From Palleronia sp. LCG004 (lineage in GTDB: Bacteria; Pseudomonadota; Alphaproteobacteria; Rhodobacterales; Rhodobacteraceae), in NCBI RefSeq assembly GCF_032931615.1, contig NZ_CP136760.1, positions 124,001-188,000 on the forward strand: DNA of 64,000 nucleotides, in the 5' to 3' direction. Under the pieces are notes generated by a model. The model was not told the DNA's origin, ran no database searches, and was given only the letters and a program-made list of their open reading frames with translations. This document shows positions 15,667-24,385 of the stretch, in pieces. The position numbers were made by a program, and so were the translations under genes. How positions within the stretch are numbered: position 1 is the stretch's first letter; every line of letters starts with the position of its first letter.

Positions 15667-17706
15667 ATGTCGCCACTGGGCCGGTTCTTCTCGCCGAAGG
15701 CCGTCACCGTGATCGGTGGCGGCACATGGTGCGAGGCGGTGGTGCGCCAGTGCCGTGCCACCGGCTTCACCGGGCCGATATGGCCCGTGCATCCGAAGAA
15801 ATCCGAGGTCGGAGGGTTGCCCGCCTATCCGGACCTCGCCTCCTTGCCGGACGTGCCCGACGCGGCCTTCATCGGCGTCAACCGGGAGCTGACGGTGACC
15901 ATGGCGCGCGAGCTCTCAGCCATGGGATGCGGTGGTGCGGTCTGTTTCGCCGCCGGCTTCTCGGAGGCGGTTTCCGAGCTTGTCGATGGCGACGCGCTTC
16001 AGGCGCAGCTGGTAGAGGCGGCCGGAGAGATGCGGGTTCTGGGGCCGAATTGCTATGGCATCGTCAATGCGCTGGACGGCATGGCGCTCTGGCCCGATCG
16101 GCACGGCATGTCGCGGGTCGAGACCGGCGTGGCGGTGATCGGCCAGTCCTCCAACGTGCTCATCAACCTGACCATGCAGCGGCGCGGCTTGCCGCTCGCC
16201 ACCGTGGTCGCGGCCGGCAATCAGGCGCAAACCTCGATGTCGGATCTCGGGATTGCGCTGCTTGAAGATCCGCGCATCACCGCGCTCGGCCTGCACATCG
16301 AAGGGATCAGCGATCTGCCTGCCTTCGAGGCGCTGGCCGGCCGTGCCGCCGAACTGGGCAAGCCGATCGTCGCTCTGCGTGTCGGTGCGTCCGAGCAAGC
16401 GCAGGCTGCGGCAGTGTCGCACACGGCCTCGCTCACCGGCTCGGACGCGGGTGCTCGGGCGCTCTTGCGGCGGCTGGACATCGCACAGGTAGACACGCCG
16501 ACCGAGCTGATCGAGACGCTGAAGATCCTGCATGTCACCGGCGGACTGCGCTCTGCGAGGATTGCTTCGGCCTCCTGTTCCGGAGGCGAGGCGTCGTTGA
16601 TGGCGGATATGGGCGAAATCGCGGGGGTCACCTACCCGGCGCTGACCGATACACAGAAAACCGGCCTGCGCGCGGCGCTCGGGCCCAAGGTCGCGCTCGC
16701 CAATCCGCTGGATTACAATACCTATATCTGGGGCGATGAAGAGGCGCTGACGGCGACCTTCACGGCGCTTTGCACAGCGGAGCTCGGGCTTGGCTGCGTC
16801 GTGGTGGACTATCCCCGCGACGACCGTTTCGAGGCGCCCGATTACGATCAGGTCCTGCGTGCCGTTGCGAAGACCCGCGAGATGACGGGCACGCCGATGG
16901 CGCTGGTCTCGCTGCTTTCCGAGGGGCTGCCGGAGCCGGTGGCGATGAAGGCGCTCGAGATGGGTATCGTCCCGCTTTGTGGCATGGGGGACGCGCTGCG
17001 TGCGATCCGGGCTGCCGTTACCGGGCCGGGACGGAGCAATGCGCGTGCCGATCCCGTGACTCTGCCGGTGAATGGCCGCGGCGCGGCGCGGGTGTTCTCC
17101 GAGGCCGAGGCCAAGGCGCTGTTGCAAGGCTTCGGTGTGCGCGTTCCCGGGTCGGGGCGCGCCGGTGAGGCCGACAAGGCCGCGGAGACCGCAACGCGGA
17201 TCGGCTTCCCGGTGGTGCTCAAGGGCGAGGGCATCGCCCACAAGACCGAAGCCGGGGCCGTGGTGCTGAACCTTTCCAGCGCGCAGGCGGTTACCGAGGC
17301 CGCCGCGAAGATGCCCGCCGAGAACTTCCTCGTCGAGGAGATGATCACCGGCACCGTGGCCGAACTGATCATCGGCGTCACGCGCGATCAGGCGCACGGC
17401 TTCGTGCTGACGCTGGGGCTGGGCGGCATCCTGACCGAGCTGATCCGCGACACCGCCTCGGTGCTGATCCCTGCCGCACGCGAGGACATCGCGGCGGCGC
17501 TGCATAGCCTTCGCACCGCGCCTCTGCTGACCGGCTACCGGGGCCGTCCCGGTGCCGATATCGAGGCGGTGATCGACACGGCCATGGCGCTGCAACAGCT
17601 GGTGCAGCAGCACGCCGGTGCTCTGCACGAAATCGAAATCAACCCGCTCATCTGCCGCGCGACGGACGCGGTGGCGGCGGATGCCCTGATCAGGATGGAA
17701 GAATGA
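15667..17706 (+). CDS. NDP-forming acyl-CoA synthetase (acetate-CoA ligase family)
   Basis: A 679-residue fused alpha-beta acyl-CoA synthetase of the ADP/GDP-forming superfamily. An N-terminal CoA-binding Rossmann domain ('AVTVIGGG', about residues 1-130) is followed by succinyl-CoA-ligase-like domains with the phospho-histidine H252 in 'AVSHTASLTGSD', and a C-terminal ATP-grasp domain ('GFPVVLKGEGIAHKTEAGAV', 'EIEINPLI'). It should attach CoA to gamma-butyrobetaine, crotonobetaine or carnitine, replacing the AMP-forming CaiC or the CoA-transferase CaiB of enteric bacteria. It overlaps the hydratase gene by four bases (ATGA). Confidence 0.85.
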   Translation: MSPLGRFFSPKAVTVIGGGTWCEAVVRQCRATGFTGPIWPVHPKKSEVGGLPAYPDLASLPDVPDAAFIGVNRELTVTMARELSAMGCGGAVCFAAGFSEAVSELVDGDALQAQLVEAAGEMRVLGPNCYGIVNALDGMALWPDRHGMSRVETGVAVIGQSSNVLINLTMQRRGLPLATVVAAGNQAQTSMSDLGIALLEDPRITALGLHIEGISDLPAFEALAGRAAELGKPIVALRVGASEQAQAAAVSHTASLTGSDAGARALLRRLDIAQVDTPTELIETLKILHVTGGLRSARIASASCSGGEASLMADMGEIAGVTYPALTDTQKTGLRAALGPKVALANPLDYNTYIWGDEEALTATFTALCTAELGLGCVVVDYPRDDRFEAPDYDQVLRAVAKTREMTGTPMALVSLLSEGLPEPVAMKALEMGIVPLCGMGDALRAIRAAVTGPGRSNARADPVTLPVNGRGAARVFSEAEAKALLQGFGVRVPGSGRAGEADKAAETATRIGFPVVLKGEGIAHKTEAGAVVLNLSSAQAVTEAAAKMPAENFLVEEMITGTVAELIIGVTRDQAHGFVLTLGLGGILTELIRDTASVLIPAAREDIAAALHSLRTAPLLTGYRGRPGADIEAVIDTAMALQQLVQQHAGALHEIEINPLICRATDAVAADALIRMEE

Positions 17707-18485
17707 CCCAGAACGTTCTAACCGAGCGCCGCGGCGCGGTGCTCGAAGTCACGCTGAACCGGCCCAAGGCCAATGCCATCGACATGGCGACCTCACGAGA
17801 GCTGGGCGAGATCTTCACCGATTTCCGCGACGACCCCGAGCTGCGCGTGGCGATCCTCACCGCGCAGGGCGAGAAGTTCTTCTGCCCCGGCTGGGACCTC
17901 AAGGCCGCCGCCGAGGGCGAGGGAGCCGACGGCGACTATGGCAAGGGCGGCTTCGGCGGGTTGCAGGAGCTGCGTGGCCTCAACAAGCCGGTGATCGCCG
18001 CCGTGAACGGCATCGCCTGCGGCGGCGGGCTGGAGCTTGCGATCGGTGCCGACATCATCCTTGCCGCGGATCACGCCAGCTTTGCCCTGCCGGAGATCAA
18101 TTCGGGCACCGTGGCCGATGCGGCGACGCTGAGGCTGCCCAAGCGCATTCCCTATCACATCGCCATGGAGCTGCTCTTCACCGGGCGCTGGTTCGACGTC
18201 GAGGAAGCGCATCGCTGGGGGCTGGTCAACCGCATCGTCCCCGCCGCCGATCTCATGTCCGAGGCCCGCAAGATGGCCGACGAGCTGGCCGCCGGTCCGC
18301 CGCTGGTCTTTGCCGCGATCAAGGAGATCGCGCGCGAGGCGGAGAACATGAAGTTTCAGGACGCACTCAACCGCATCAACGCCAGCCAGTTCGAGACGGT
18401 GGAAAAGCTCTACCGCTCCGAGGACCAGAAGGAAGGCGCACGCGCCTTCGCCGAAAAACGAGATCCGGTCTGGAAGGGCCGGTAA
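17703..18485 (+). CDS. Enoyl-CoA hydratase/isomerase (CaiD-like carnitinyl-CoA hydratase)
   Basis: A 260-residue crotonase-family protein. Oxyanion-hole segments are seen in 'FFCPGWDLKAAAEGEG' and 'AVNGIACGGGLELAIGADI'. The 'LPEINSGTVADAATLRLPKRIP' region matches carnitinyl-CoA dehydratases closely by eye. It should hydrate crotonobetainyl-CoA to carnitinyl-CoA. Placed after the synthetase and dehydrogenase, it completes a beta-oxidation-like path from gamma-butyrobetaine to carnitine. The substrate is inferred. Confidence 0.83.
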   Translation: MTQNVLTERRGAVLEVTLNRPKANAIDMATSRELGEIFTDFRDDPELRVAILTAQGEKFFCPGWDLKAAAEGEGADGDYGKGGFGGLQELRGLNKPVIAAVNGIACGGGLELAIGADIILAADHASFALPEINSGTVADAATLRLPKRIPYHIAMELLFTGRWFDVEEAHRWGLVNRIVPAADLMSEARKMADELAAGPPLVFAAIKEIAREAENMKFQDALNRINASQFETVEKLYRSEDQKEGARAFAEKRDPVWKGR

Positions 18486-18494
18486 GGAGATCAG

Positions 18495-19415
18495 ATGACC
18501 CTGCAAATGAACCGCAAGCCCTTCATCACCGCCGCCATCACCGGAGCGGGGGCCACGCAGGACAAGAGCCGGCTCGTGCCGCGCTCGCCGAAAGAGATCG
18601 CCGACGCCGCCATCGATGCCGCCAAGGCCGGCGCGGCGGTGGTGCATTGCCACGTCCGCGACCCCGAAACCGGAGCGCCCTGCCGCGACGTGGCGCTGTT
18701 CCGCGAGGTGACGGACCGCATCCGTTCGTCCGAGGTGGACATGGTGCTGAACCTAACCGCCGGGACCGGGGGGGATCTGACCTTGGGCGATGTCGAGCGC
18801 CCGATAGATCTGGACGCCGCCAATACCGACATGGCGGGCGCGACCGAGCGCATGGCGCATATCCGCGATTGCCTTCCCGAGATCTGCACGCTCGATTGCG
18901 GCTCGATGAACTTCGGTGATGGCAATTACGTGATGACCAACACCACCGAGATGCTGCGGGCCATGGGCCGGATGATGACCGAGCTTGGCGTCAAGCCGGA
19001 AATCGAGGCGTTCGACACCGGACACCTCTGGTTCGCCAAGCAGCTGGTGAAGGACGGCGTGCTGGCGGATCCCGCGTTGGTGCAGCTTTGCATGGGTATC
19101 CCGTGGGGCGCGCCGGGGGACATGAACACCTTCATGGCGATGGTCAACAACGTGCCCGCCGGCTGGACCTGGTCGGCGTTCAGCCTCGGCCGGGACGAGA
19201 TGCCCTATGTGGCCGCCGCAGCCCTTGCCGGGGGCAACGTGCGGGTGGGTCTCGAGGACAACCTCTATCTCGAACGCGGTGTCATGGCGACCAATGCGCA
19301 GCTCGTCGAGAAAGCGGGGAACATCCTTGCCAACATGGGTGCCTCGCCGATGGGCCCGCAGGAGGTCCGCGACCAGCTTGGCCTCGTGAAGCGTGACATG
19401 CCGGTGCCTGCATGA
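18495..19415 (+). CDS. Beta-keto acid cleavage enzyme (BKACE) for 3-dehydrocarnitine
   Basis: A 306-residue TIM-barrel zinc enzyme of the DUF849/BKACE family (3-keto-5-aminohexanoate cleavage relatives). Zinc ligands H51 and H53 lie in 'VVHCHVRD' and a catalytic or binding E254 in 'GLEDNLY'. BKACE enzymes transfer a beta-keto acid onto acetyl-CoA. The dehydrocarnitine member makes betainyl-CoA and acetoacetate, and is encoded next to carnitine dehydrogenase in other bacteria. Here the carnitine dehydrogenase-thioesterase gene overlaps directly (four bases), which makes that assignment strong. Confidence 0.9.
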   Translation: MTLQMNRKPFITAAITGAGATQDKSRLVPRSPKEIADAAIDAAKAGAAVVHCHVRDPETGAPCRDVALFREVTDRIRSSEVDMVLNLTAGTGGDLTLGDVERPIDLDAANTDMAGATERMAHIRDCLPEICTLDCGSMNFGDGNYVMTNTTEMLRAMGRMMTELGVKPEIEAFDTGHLWFAKQLVKDGVLADPALVQLCMGIPWGAPGDMNTFMAMVNNVPAGWTWSAFSLGRDEMPYVAAAALAGGNVRVGLEDNLYLERGVMATNAQLVEKAGNILANMGASPMGPQEVRDQLGLVKRDMPVPA

Positions 19416-20845
19416 CCCCGCCAGTCGGGACAGCAGCGATCATCGGGGGCGGCGTCATCGGCGGCGGCTGGGCGGCGCGGTTCTTGCTGAACGGCTGGAA
19501 CGTTGCGGTGTTCGATCCCGACCCGGAGGCTGCGCGCAAGATCGGCGCGGTGCTCGACCGGGCCCGCGCCTCGCTGCCCGCGCTCTACGACCGGGCTTTG
19601 CCGCCAGCGGGAACGCTGAGCTTCTGCGCGACGCTTGATGAGGCCGTGCAGGGAGCCGATTGGGTGCAGGAGAGCGTCTCCGAGCGGCTGGAGCTGAAGC
19701 ACAAGGTCTACGACCAGATCGCCGCGCATCTTCCCGAGGGCGGGTTCATCGCTTCCTCGACCTCCGGTTTCAAGGCGTCCGACCTTGCGGCGAACGGCGC
19801 GCCGGTGGTCGTGGTCCATCCGTTCAACCCGGTTTACCTCTTGCCGTTGGCCGAGATCACCGGCGCGCCGGAGCTGCGCGCCAAGGCTCTGCCCGTGGTG
19901 CAGTCCATCGGCATGTATCCGTTGGAGATGCAGACGGAGATCGATGCCTTCATCGGCAACCGCTTTCAGGAAGCGATCTGGCGCGAGGCGCTGTGGATGA
20001 TCAAGGACGGCATCGCCACGACCGAGCAGATCGACGACGCGATGCGCATGGGCTTCGGCTTGCGACTTGCACAGATGGGCCTATTCGAGACCTATCGTCT
20101 GGCAGGCGGCGAGGCAGGCATGGCCAGCTACATGGAGCAGTTCGGCCCTTCGCTGCACTGGCCCTGGTCCAAGCTCACCGATGTGCCCGATCTCGACGCC
20201 GCGCTGGTGCAGGCCATAAGTGAACAGTCGGACGCGCAGTCCGGCCATATGACCATCGCCCAGATGGAAACCCTGCGCGACGACAACCTGGTCGCCACCC
20301 TGCGGGGCCTGCGCCGCACCGGCAGCGGCGCAGGGGGCGTGATCACCGCGCATGAGGAGAGGTTGGACACCGGCGGCGAGATCGATGGACTGCCGGTCAC
20401 GCAGCGCCGCGCCGTGCCGGTGACCTGGACCGACTATAACGGTCACATGAACGAGGCCGCCTATCTCGAGCTTGGCACTTGGGCCACCGACGGCATGATG
20501 AAGCTGGTGGGTGCCGACGATGCCTACGTTGCCAGCGGCAAGAGCTTCTTCACCGTAGACACCCGCATTCGGTACCTCGATGAGGTGCATCGGGGGGCGG
20601 TGCTGACGGCGACCACGCAGGTGCTCGACGGGGCAGGCAAGACGATGAAGCTCTTTCACCGCATTCTGAAGGAAGACGGCAGCCTCGTGGCCACCATCGA
20701 AACGCTCATGCTGCATACCGATCTGAACACCCGTCGCGCCTGCCCGCCGGAGCCGGCGGTGGCGGAGGCGCTCGAAACCCTGGCTGCGGCCCATGCCGGG
20801 CGCGATGCGCCCGGCGCCGGCGGGTCTGTCGGCCAGCGCAATTGA
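19412..20845 (+). CDS. lcdH: L-carnitine 3-dehydrogenase fused to betainyl-CoA thioesterase
   Basis: A 477-residue bifunctional enzyme. Residues 1-310 are a 3-hydroxyacyl-CoA dehydrogenase-like domain with the NAD motif 'GGGVIGGGWAARF' and 'VVHPFNPVYLLPLAEI'. Residues about 325-460 are a hot-dog thioesterase ('TWTDYNGHMNEAAYLELG'). The first half oxidises carnitine to 3-dehydrocarnitine with NAD+; the second hydrolyses betainyl-CoA to glycine betaine. Such fusions are known in rhizobial carnitine dehydrogenases. The tail past residue 460 is Ala/Gly/Pro-rich and unstructured. It is coupled to BKACE upstream by a four-base overlap. Confidence 0.92.
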   Translation: MTPPVGTAAIIGGGVIGGGWAARFLLNGWNVAVFDPDPEAARKIGAVLDRARASLPALYDRALPPAGTLSFCATLDEAVQGADWVQESVSERLELKHKVYDQIAAHLPEGGFIASSTSGFKASDLAANGAPVVVVHPFNPVYLLPLAEITGAPELRAKALPVVQSIGMYPLEMQTEIDAFIGNRFQEAIWREALWMIKDGIATTEQIDDAMRMGFGLRLAQMGLFETYRLAGGEAGMASYMEQFGPSLHWPWSKLTDVPDLDAALVQAISEQSDAQSGHMTIAQMETLRDDNLVATLRGLRRTGSGAGGVITAHEERLDTGGEIDGLPVTQRRAVPVTWTDYNGHMNEAAYLELGTWATDGMMKLVGADDAYVASGKSFFTVDTRIRYLDEVHRGAVLTATTQVLDGAGKTMKLFHRILKEDGSLVATIETLMLHTDLNTRRACPPEPAVAEALETLAAAHAGRDAPGAGGSVGQRN

Positions 20846-20859
20846 GGAAGAGAACAAAG

Positions 20860-21594
20860 ATGTCTCCTGAAGAGAAACAGACCCGCGAAGAGTTGGCCGC
20901 TTGCTATCGCCTGGCCGCGTTGCATAAATTCACGGATCTGATCTACACCCATATCACCGCCCGCGTGCCGGGAGAGGATGGGCATTTCCTGATCAATCCC
21001 TACGGCTGGCGTTGGGAAGAAATCACCGCCTCGTCGCTGGTCAAGATCGACGTTGACGGCAACAAGGTCGACGGCAGCCCGCACCGGGTGAACCCGGCGG
21101 GGTTCACGATCCATTCGGCGGTCCACATGCACCGGCATGACGCGGCCTGGATCATGCACACCCATACCCGCGCAGGGGTGGCAGTGTCGTGCATGGAAGA
21201 GGGGCTGCTGCCGCTCAACCAGATTTCGCTGCAATTCCACAACCGCACAGCCTACCACGATTTCGAAGGCATCGCGCTCGACCTCGAAGAGCGCGAGCGC
21301 ATCGTGGCAGACTTCGGCAACCACCCGGTCATGGTGCTGTGCAATCACGGGCTGATCGCGACCGGGCGAACTGCGGCCGAGATGTTCTCCAACATGTTCT
21401 ATCTGGAACGGTCCTGCGAGATCCAGGTGGCAGCGACATCCTCGGGGCGCCCGCTCCGCATGGTCGAAGAGAGCATCGCCGCGCAGGTCCACGGGCAATA
21501 CACGCAGATGAACGAGGAAGACGGCGATCTGCAACTCGAGTGGGACGCCCACCTGCGCTCGATCGAAGGGATGGGCAGCGACTACCGCGCTTGA
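20860..21594 (+). CDS. Class II aldolase/adducin-domain protein (second copy)
   Basis: A 244-residue class II aldolase/adducin-domain protein. Metal-binding histidines are in 'IMHTHTRAGVAV' and 'LCNHGLIATG', and 'DLIYTHITARVPG' forms the substrate loop. ATG 20860 has AGGAAGAG upstream and is preferred to the TTG that overlaps the previous stop. It is the last gene of the carnitine cluster and is followed by a terminator. The sequence is clearly diverged from the copy at 8717, so the two are unlikely to be a recent duplication and may act on different substrates. Reaction unknown. Confidence 0.78.
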   Translation: MSPEEKQTREELAACYRLAALHKFTDLIYTHITARVPGEDGHFLINPYGWRWEEITASSLVKIDVDGNKVDGSPHRVNPAGFTIHSAVHMHRHDAAWIMHTHTRAGVAVSCMEEGLLPLNQISLQFHNRTAYHDFEGIALDLEERERIVADFGNHPVMVLCNHGLIATGRTAAEMFSNMFYLERSCEIQVAATSSGRPLRMVEESIAAQVHGQYTQMNEEDGDLQLEWDAHLRSIEGMGSDYRA

Positions 21595-21600
21595 CATATG

Positions 21601-21629
21601 AAGGTTCGCGCATTCCCGGCGCGGACCTT
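21601..21629 (+). terminator. Terminator of the carnitine operon
   Basis: An 11-bp stem, AAGGTTCGCGC at 21601-21611 and GCGCGGACCTT at 21619-21629, with one G-U pair and a 7-base loop, starting six bases after the aldolase stop codon. It is followed by only one further T. Confidence 0.7.
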
Positions 21630-21730
21630 TCCACGGGGCCATGCCTCCTGGCAGGCTCCTGAAAAAAATCGGTTCGCGACGCGCATTGCGGAAGGTGATT
21701 CATCGCCACCACGGTATGACGGAGGTAGCG

Positions 21731-21830
21731 ATGCGCGGATCGGACGAGGTGACGGGGTTGCTGCTCAGCTATGTCGATCTTGAGGAGCGCATCCCGTCCC
21801 GGCATCCGCTGCGCAACACCATGGGCTGGC
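21731..21830 (+). pseudogene. Truncated transposase fragment (IS5/IS1182 type), N-terminal end
   Basis: From ATG 21731 the frame reads 'MRGSDEVTGLLLSYVDLEER' and then 'IPSRHPLRN', the start of an IS1182/IS5-type transposase. It breaks off after about 30 residues and runs into a different transposase fragment, so this is a truncated remnant. Confidence 0.7.
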
Positions 21831-21849
21831 CTGCCTGCCTGCCTGCAGC

Positions 21850-22449
21850 GCTCATGAGCCGGTGGTCGCTGACGATCTGGTTTGACCCCTGGATGAGCTG
21901 AAAGGCCACGCCAACAGGCGGGCGGGGCCTACAGCGGACTTATAATGATGCCGCCATCTGGACTTGCCTTTTGATAAAGGTGCTGTTCGGCACGGCGCTC
22001 TCGCAGACGACCTGGTTTGTCGAGAGCCTTTTGCGCCTGAACGGTACCCGACTTCAGCACGTTGAGCCACCGCCGGAAGGCCGTTGCCCTCAGCATCCTA
22101 TATCGTGGCTCCAAGGGTTGGTTGTGCCGATCCCCTCTCGTGATCATGTTGCGCATGACCCTGCCGGGCGATGGACAGTACCGGGACCTAGGTTGAGGGC
22201 GAATGGCACGCTCGCAAGCATGGCGGCCCCATATGGCGTATGTGGCGCAAGATCCGCCTCGGGATAGATGAGAAAACGCAGGAGTTCCGCGCCGTCCAGA
22301 TCACCGGGAGTCAGATTGGTGACGCACCGGTCCGGCCCGACCTGCTTGGCCAGATCTCGATTGGCGAAGAAATCAGGTCAGTGATCGCCAATGGTGTCTA
22401 TGACACGGAGTGGTTGCAGAGTTCTGTCTTCGAAGGATTCACATCGTGA
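21850..22449 (+). pseudogene. Decayed IS5-family transposase, copy 1
   Basis: Recognisable IS5 transposase segments occur in order but in different frames. 'SLTIWFDPWM' is followed by an in-frame stop; then come 'YNDAAIWTCLLIKVLFGTAL' and 'QTTWFVESLLRLNG'. A frame change precedes 'WRKIRLGIDEKTQEFRAVQI' and 'GDAPVRPDLLGQI' (22240-22449). No intact frame spans it, and the C-terminal third is lost. It is a dead element. Confidence 0.8.
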
Positions 22450-22499
22450 ATTCATGCGGTTCGACGGCGTGCATGAGCCAGCCTGCACCCGCCCGCTGT

Positions 22500-23530
22500 C
22501 GCACGACGAAATGGTCCAGCTACACGGCTTCGCTTCGCAAGCGCGGGTCGCTACTGATCTGGCTGGACAAGGAGATGATGTGGCTCGCGCCGCACGACGA
22601 CAGCCCAGTCGCCCCGCGTTGTTCTCTAATGCTGCGATCCAATTCGGTCTGACCATCAAGGTCTTGTTCAAGCTGCCTCTCCGGCAAACGATCGGAATGG
22701 TCGCCGGCCTTCCGAAGTTGGCGGGCCTGGGCGGTGCCGGACTACACGACGCTCGGCCGTCGGAAGAAGACGCTCGCCATTCAGATCCTGTACAGACGCG
22801 CCGATGGCGTCCTCAAGCTGCTGGCTGAAAGTACCGGCCTCGAGTTTCTGGGCGATGGAAAGCGGCAGGCGCTCAAGCACGGCGTTAAAGGCTCTCGTTG
22901 ATGGCGCAAGGTGCATCTTGTCATGGATGCCGCGCCGTTTGAAATCCGCGCCATGGAATTCACTTTTAGCAACAATGATGACAGTCCCAATCTTACCAGA
23001 ATTTCTCAACCAGATCCACGAAGGCGAAGAGATCGGCACCGCGACTGCCCTTTCTCGGCAGATTTGCGCAGCAAATCGCCTGCCGGGCACTGCATGGAGC
23101 GTATGGCACGCGCCGTTGCCGCGCCGCCATCATCGACCGTCAGACCACGCCTTATCATCCCTATCCGCAAGAACGAGCGCCCGTGGAAAGAGGACTGCCC
23201 GGCGGCAATCATCCGCAACGAAACCCTTCGCATCACCCGGCATTATGACAGGGCGTTCTGGAAGCTCCCATCGCCAGCATCCTGCGGATGCGCCTGCCGG
23301 GCTGTGGAAGGACCGGATACCATGACCGGAGCCGGATCGAGGCGAAAACGCGGTGCCTCTAGGCTTTCTGTTAGCGCATCGCCGCAAGAGGCGCGGACCG
23401 GCAAACCGCCGAAATCCAGATCCGCATCGCCCTCATCAATTGTTGCAATGCGCTCGGCACCGCTATCGTCTTTGTGGTATAACGCTGACGGGGAAAGGGG
23501 CATCATGCCTCATTCATGAGTTGCGCAACA
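22500..23530 (+). pseudogene. Decayed IS5-family transposase, copy 2
   Basis: A second, diverged IS5 transposase remnant. 'LRKRGSLLIWLDKEMMW', 'IKVLFKLPLRQTIGMVA', 'WRKVHLVMDAAPFEIRAMEF', then 'IPIRKNERPWKEDCPAAI' with 'RNETLRITRHYDRAFWK', follow each other in the right order across at least three frames. Residual C-terminal similarity continues to about 23530. It is not a tandem copy of the first remnant, because the matching residues differ throughout. Non-functional. Confidence 0.78.
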
Positions 23531-23678
23531 ACGCCCTTCTGATGTCTGCTTTGGGGCGGCCCGACACGTTACCCTTTCGACGGGCCTTCCATTCGCTGCG
23601 CTGCGTGAAGTCCGCTTCGAGCCCTCTCTGATTAACGCTGCGATAGAAACGATTATCGGCTTCTCGCGGTCTTGGTCC

Positions 23679-24299
23679 TCAACCCTTCGGATGGGGCCAG
23701 CCCGTCATCGACGCATGTGCGACCTTCAGCAGTGTTTCTCGATCGGCACCGTCCCGGGCAAGGACTGACATGCCTTGCGTCACGGCAAGGGCGAGATCGG
23801 CCAGCACCTCCGACTGCGTTGCCTTTGGCAGCAGTCCCTGTTTGATGTCGCGCTCGATCCGTGCGACGATGACGCCGCGAATGGCGCGTCGCTCCCCGGC
23901 CGCGGCCTGTCGCACGTCCGCGGCCCCCTTCGATCCGGTGGCCGCGGCACTGGCGAGCAGGCATCCCCGCGGTGTCGCGTCGCTGGTGAAGAGCCTCGCC
24001 GCATTCTCGATCATGCCCGCGACGGCATCCCGGGCGGTCGGGGCAAGATCCATCGCCTTCTCAAGATCGCGCGGATCGCCCGCATAGAGCCGCAACGCTT
24101 CGAGGAATAACCGCTTCTTGTCGCCGAACGCCCCGTAGATGCTGGGAGCGGTCACGCCCATCGCGGCGGTCAGATCGCTGATCGAGGTCGTCTCGTAGCC
24201 GCTTTCCCAGAACGCAAGCATCGCCTTCCGGAGGGCATCATCTCGATCGAACGACAAGGGGCGGCCGGTCTTGCGGCGTGGCTCAGAGGGGCTTTCCAT
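23679..24299 (-). CDS. TetR-family transcriptional regulator
   Basis: A 206-residue TetR-type repressor. The helix-turn-helix is at about residues 15-60 ('ALRKAMLAFWESGYETTSIS' then 'LTAAMGVTAPSIYGAFGDKK'), followed by a helical ligand domain with 'TPRGCLLASAAATGS', seen in the AcrR/YxaF branch. ATG 24299 is preferred to the TTG-type start 30 bases upstream. It is divergent from the aldo/keto reductase gene across 86 bases and probably represses it and itself in response to an electrophile or aldehyde; the ligand is unknown. Confidence 0.85.
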   Translation of the reverse strand: MESPSEPRRKTGRPLSFDRDDALRKAMLAFWESGYETTSISDLTAAMGVTAPSIYGAFGDKKRLFLEALRLYAGDPRDLEKAMDLAPTARDAVAGMIENAARLFTSDATPRGCLLASAAATGSKGAADVRQAAAGERRAIRGVIVARIERDIKQGLLPKATQSEVLADLALAVTQGMSVLARDGADRETLLKVAHASMTGWPHPKG

Positions 24300-24304
24300 A
24301 GCAA

Positions 24305-24360
24305 TCGTTAGTAAACCGGTTGACCTCACCGCTCAAGATCCGCATGTAAATATATAACGA
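24305..24360. promoter_or_regulatory. Divergent promoter with candidate TetR operator
   Basis: TCGTTA at 24305-24310 and TAACGA at 24355-24360 form a spaced inverted repeat, with AACCGGTT between them and a TTGACC element at 24320-24325 oriented toward the reductase gene. A TetR dimer could bind either pair. Only position and symmetry support this. Confidence 0.4.
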
Positions 24361-24385
24361 CCGATATGAAACTCAGGAACACCTT

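Larger units (their letters stand above)
21640..23640. mobile_element. Insertion-sequence graveyard
   Basis: Two kilobases without an intact gene, made of at least three transposase remnants from two IS5-superfamily lineages, ending with an intergenic-repeat-like string near 23585-23615. It separates the carnitine cluster from the TetR/aldo-keto reductase pair and marks a probable boundary of past rearrangement. Confidence 0.75.

Noticed and set aside
13840..15792. A 650-codon minus-strand open frame
   Set aside because: It is antisense to the permease and acyl-CoA dehydrogenase genes, which are clearly real, and is His/Arg-rich.
15916..17628. A 570-codon minus-strand open frame
   Set aside because: Antisense shadow of the acyl-CoA synthetase gene.
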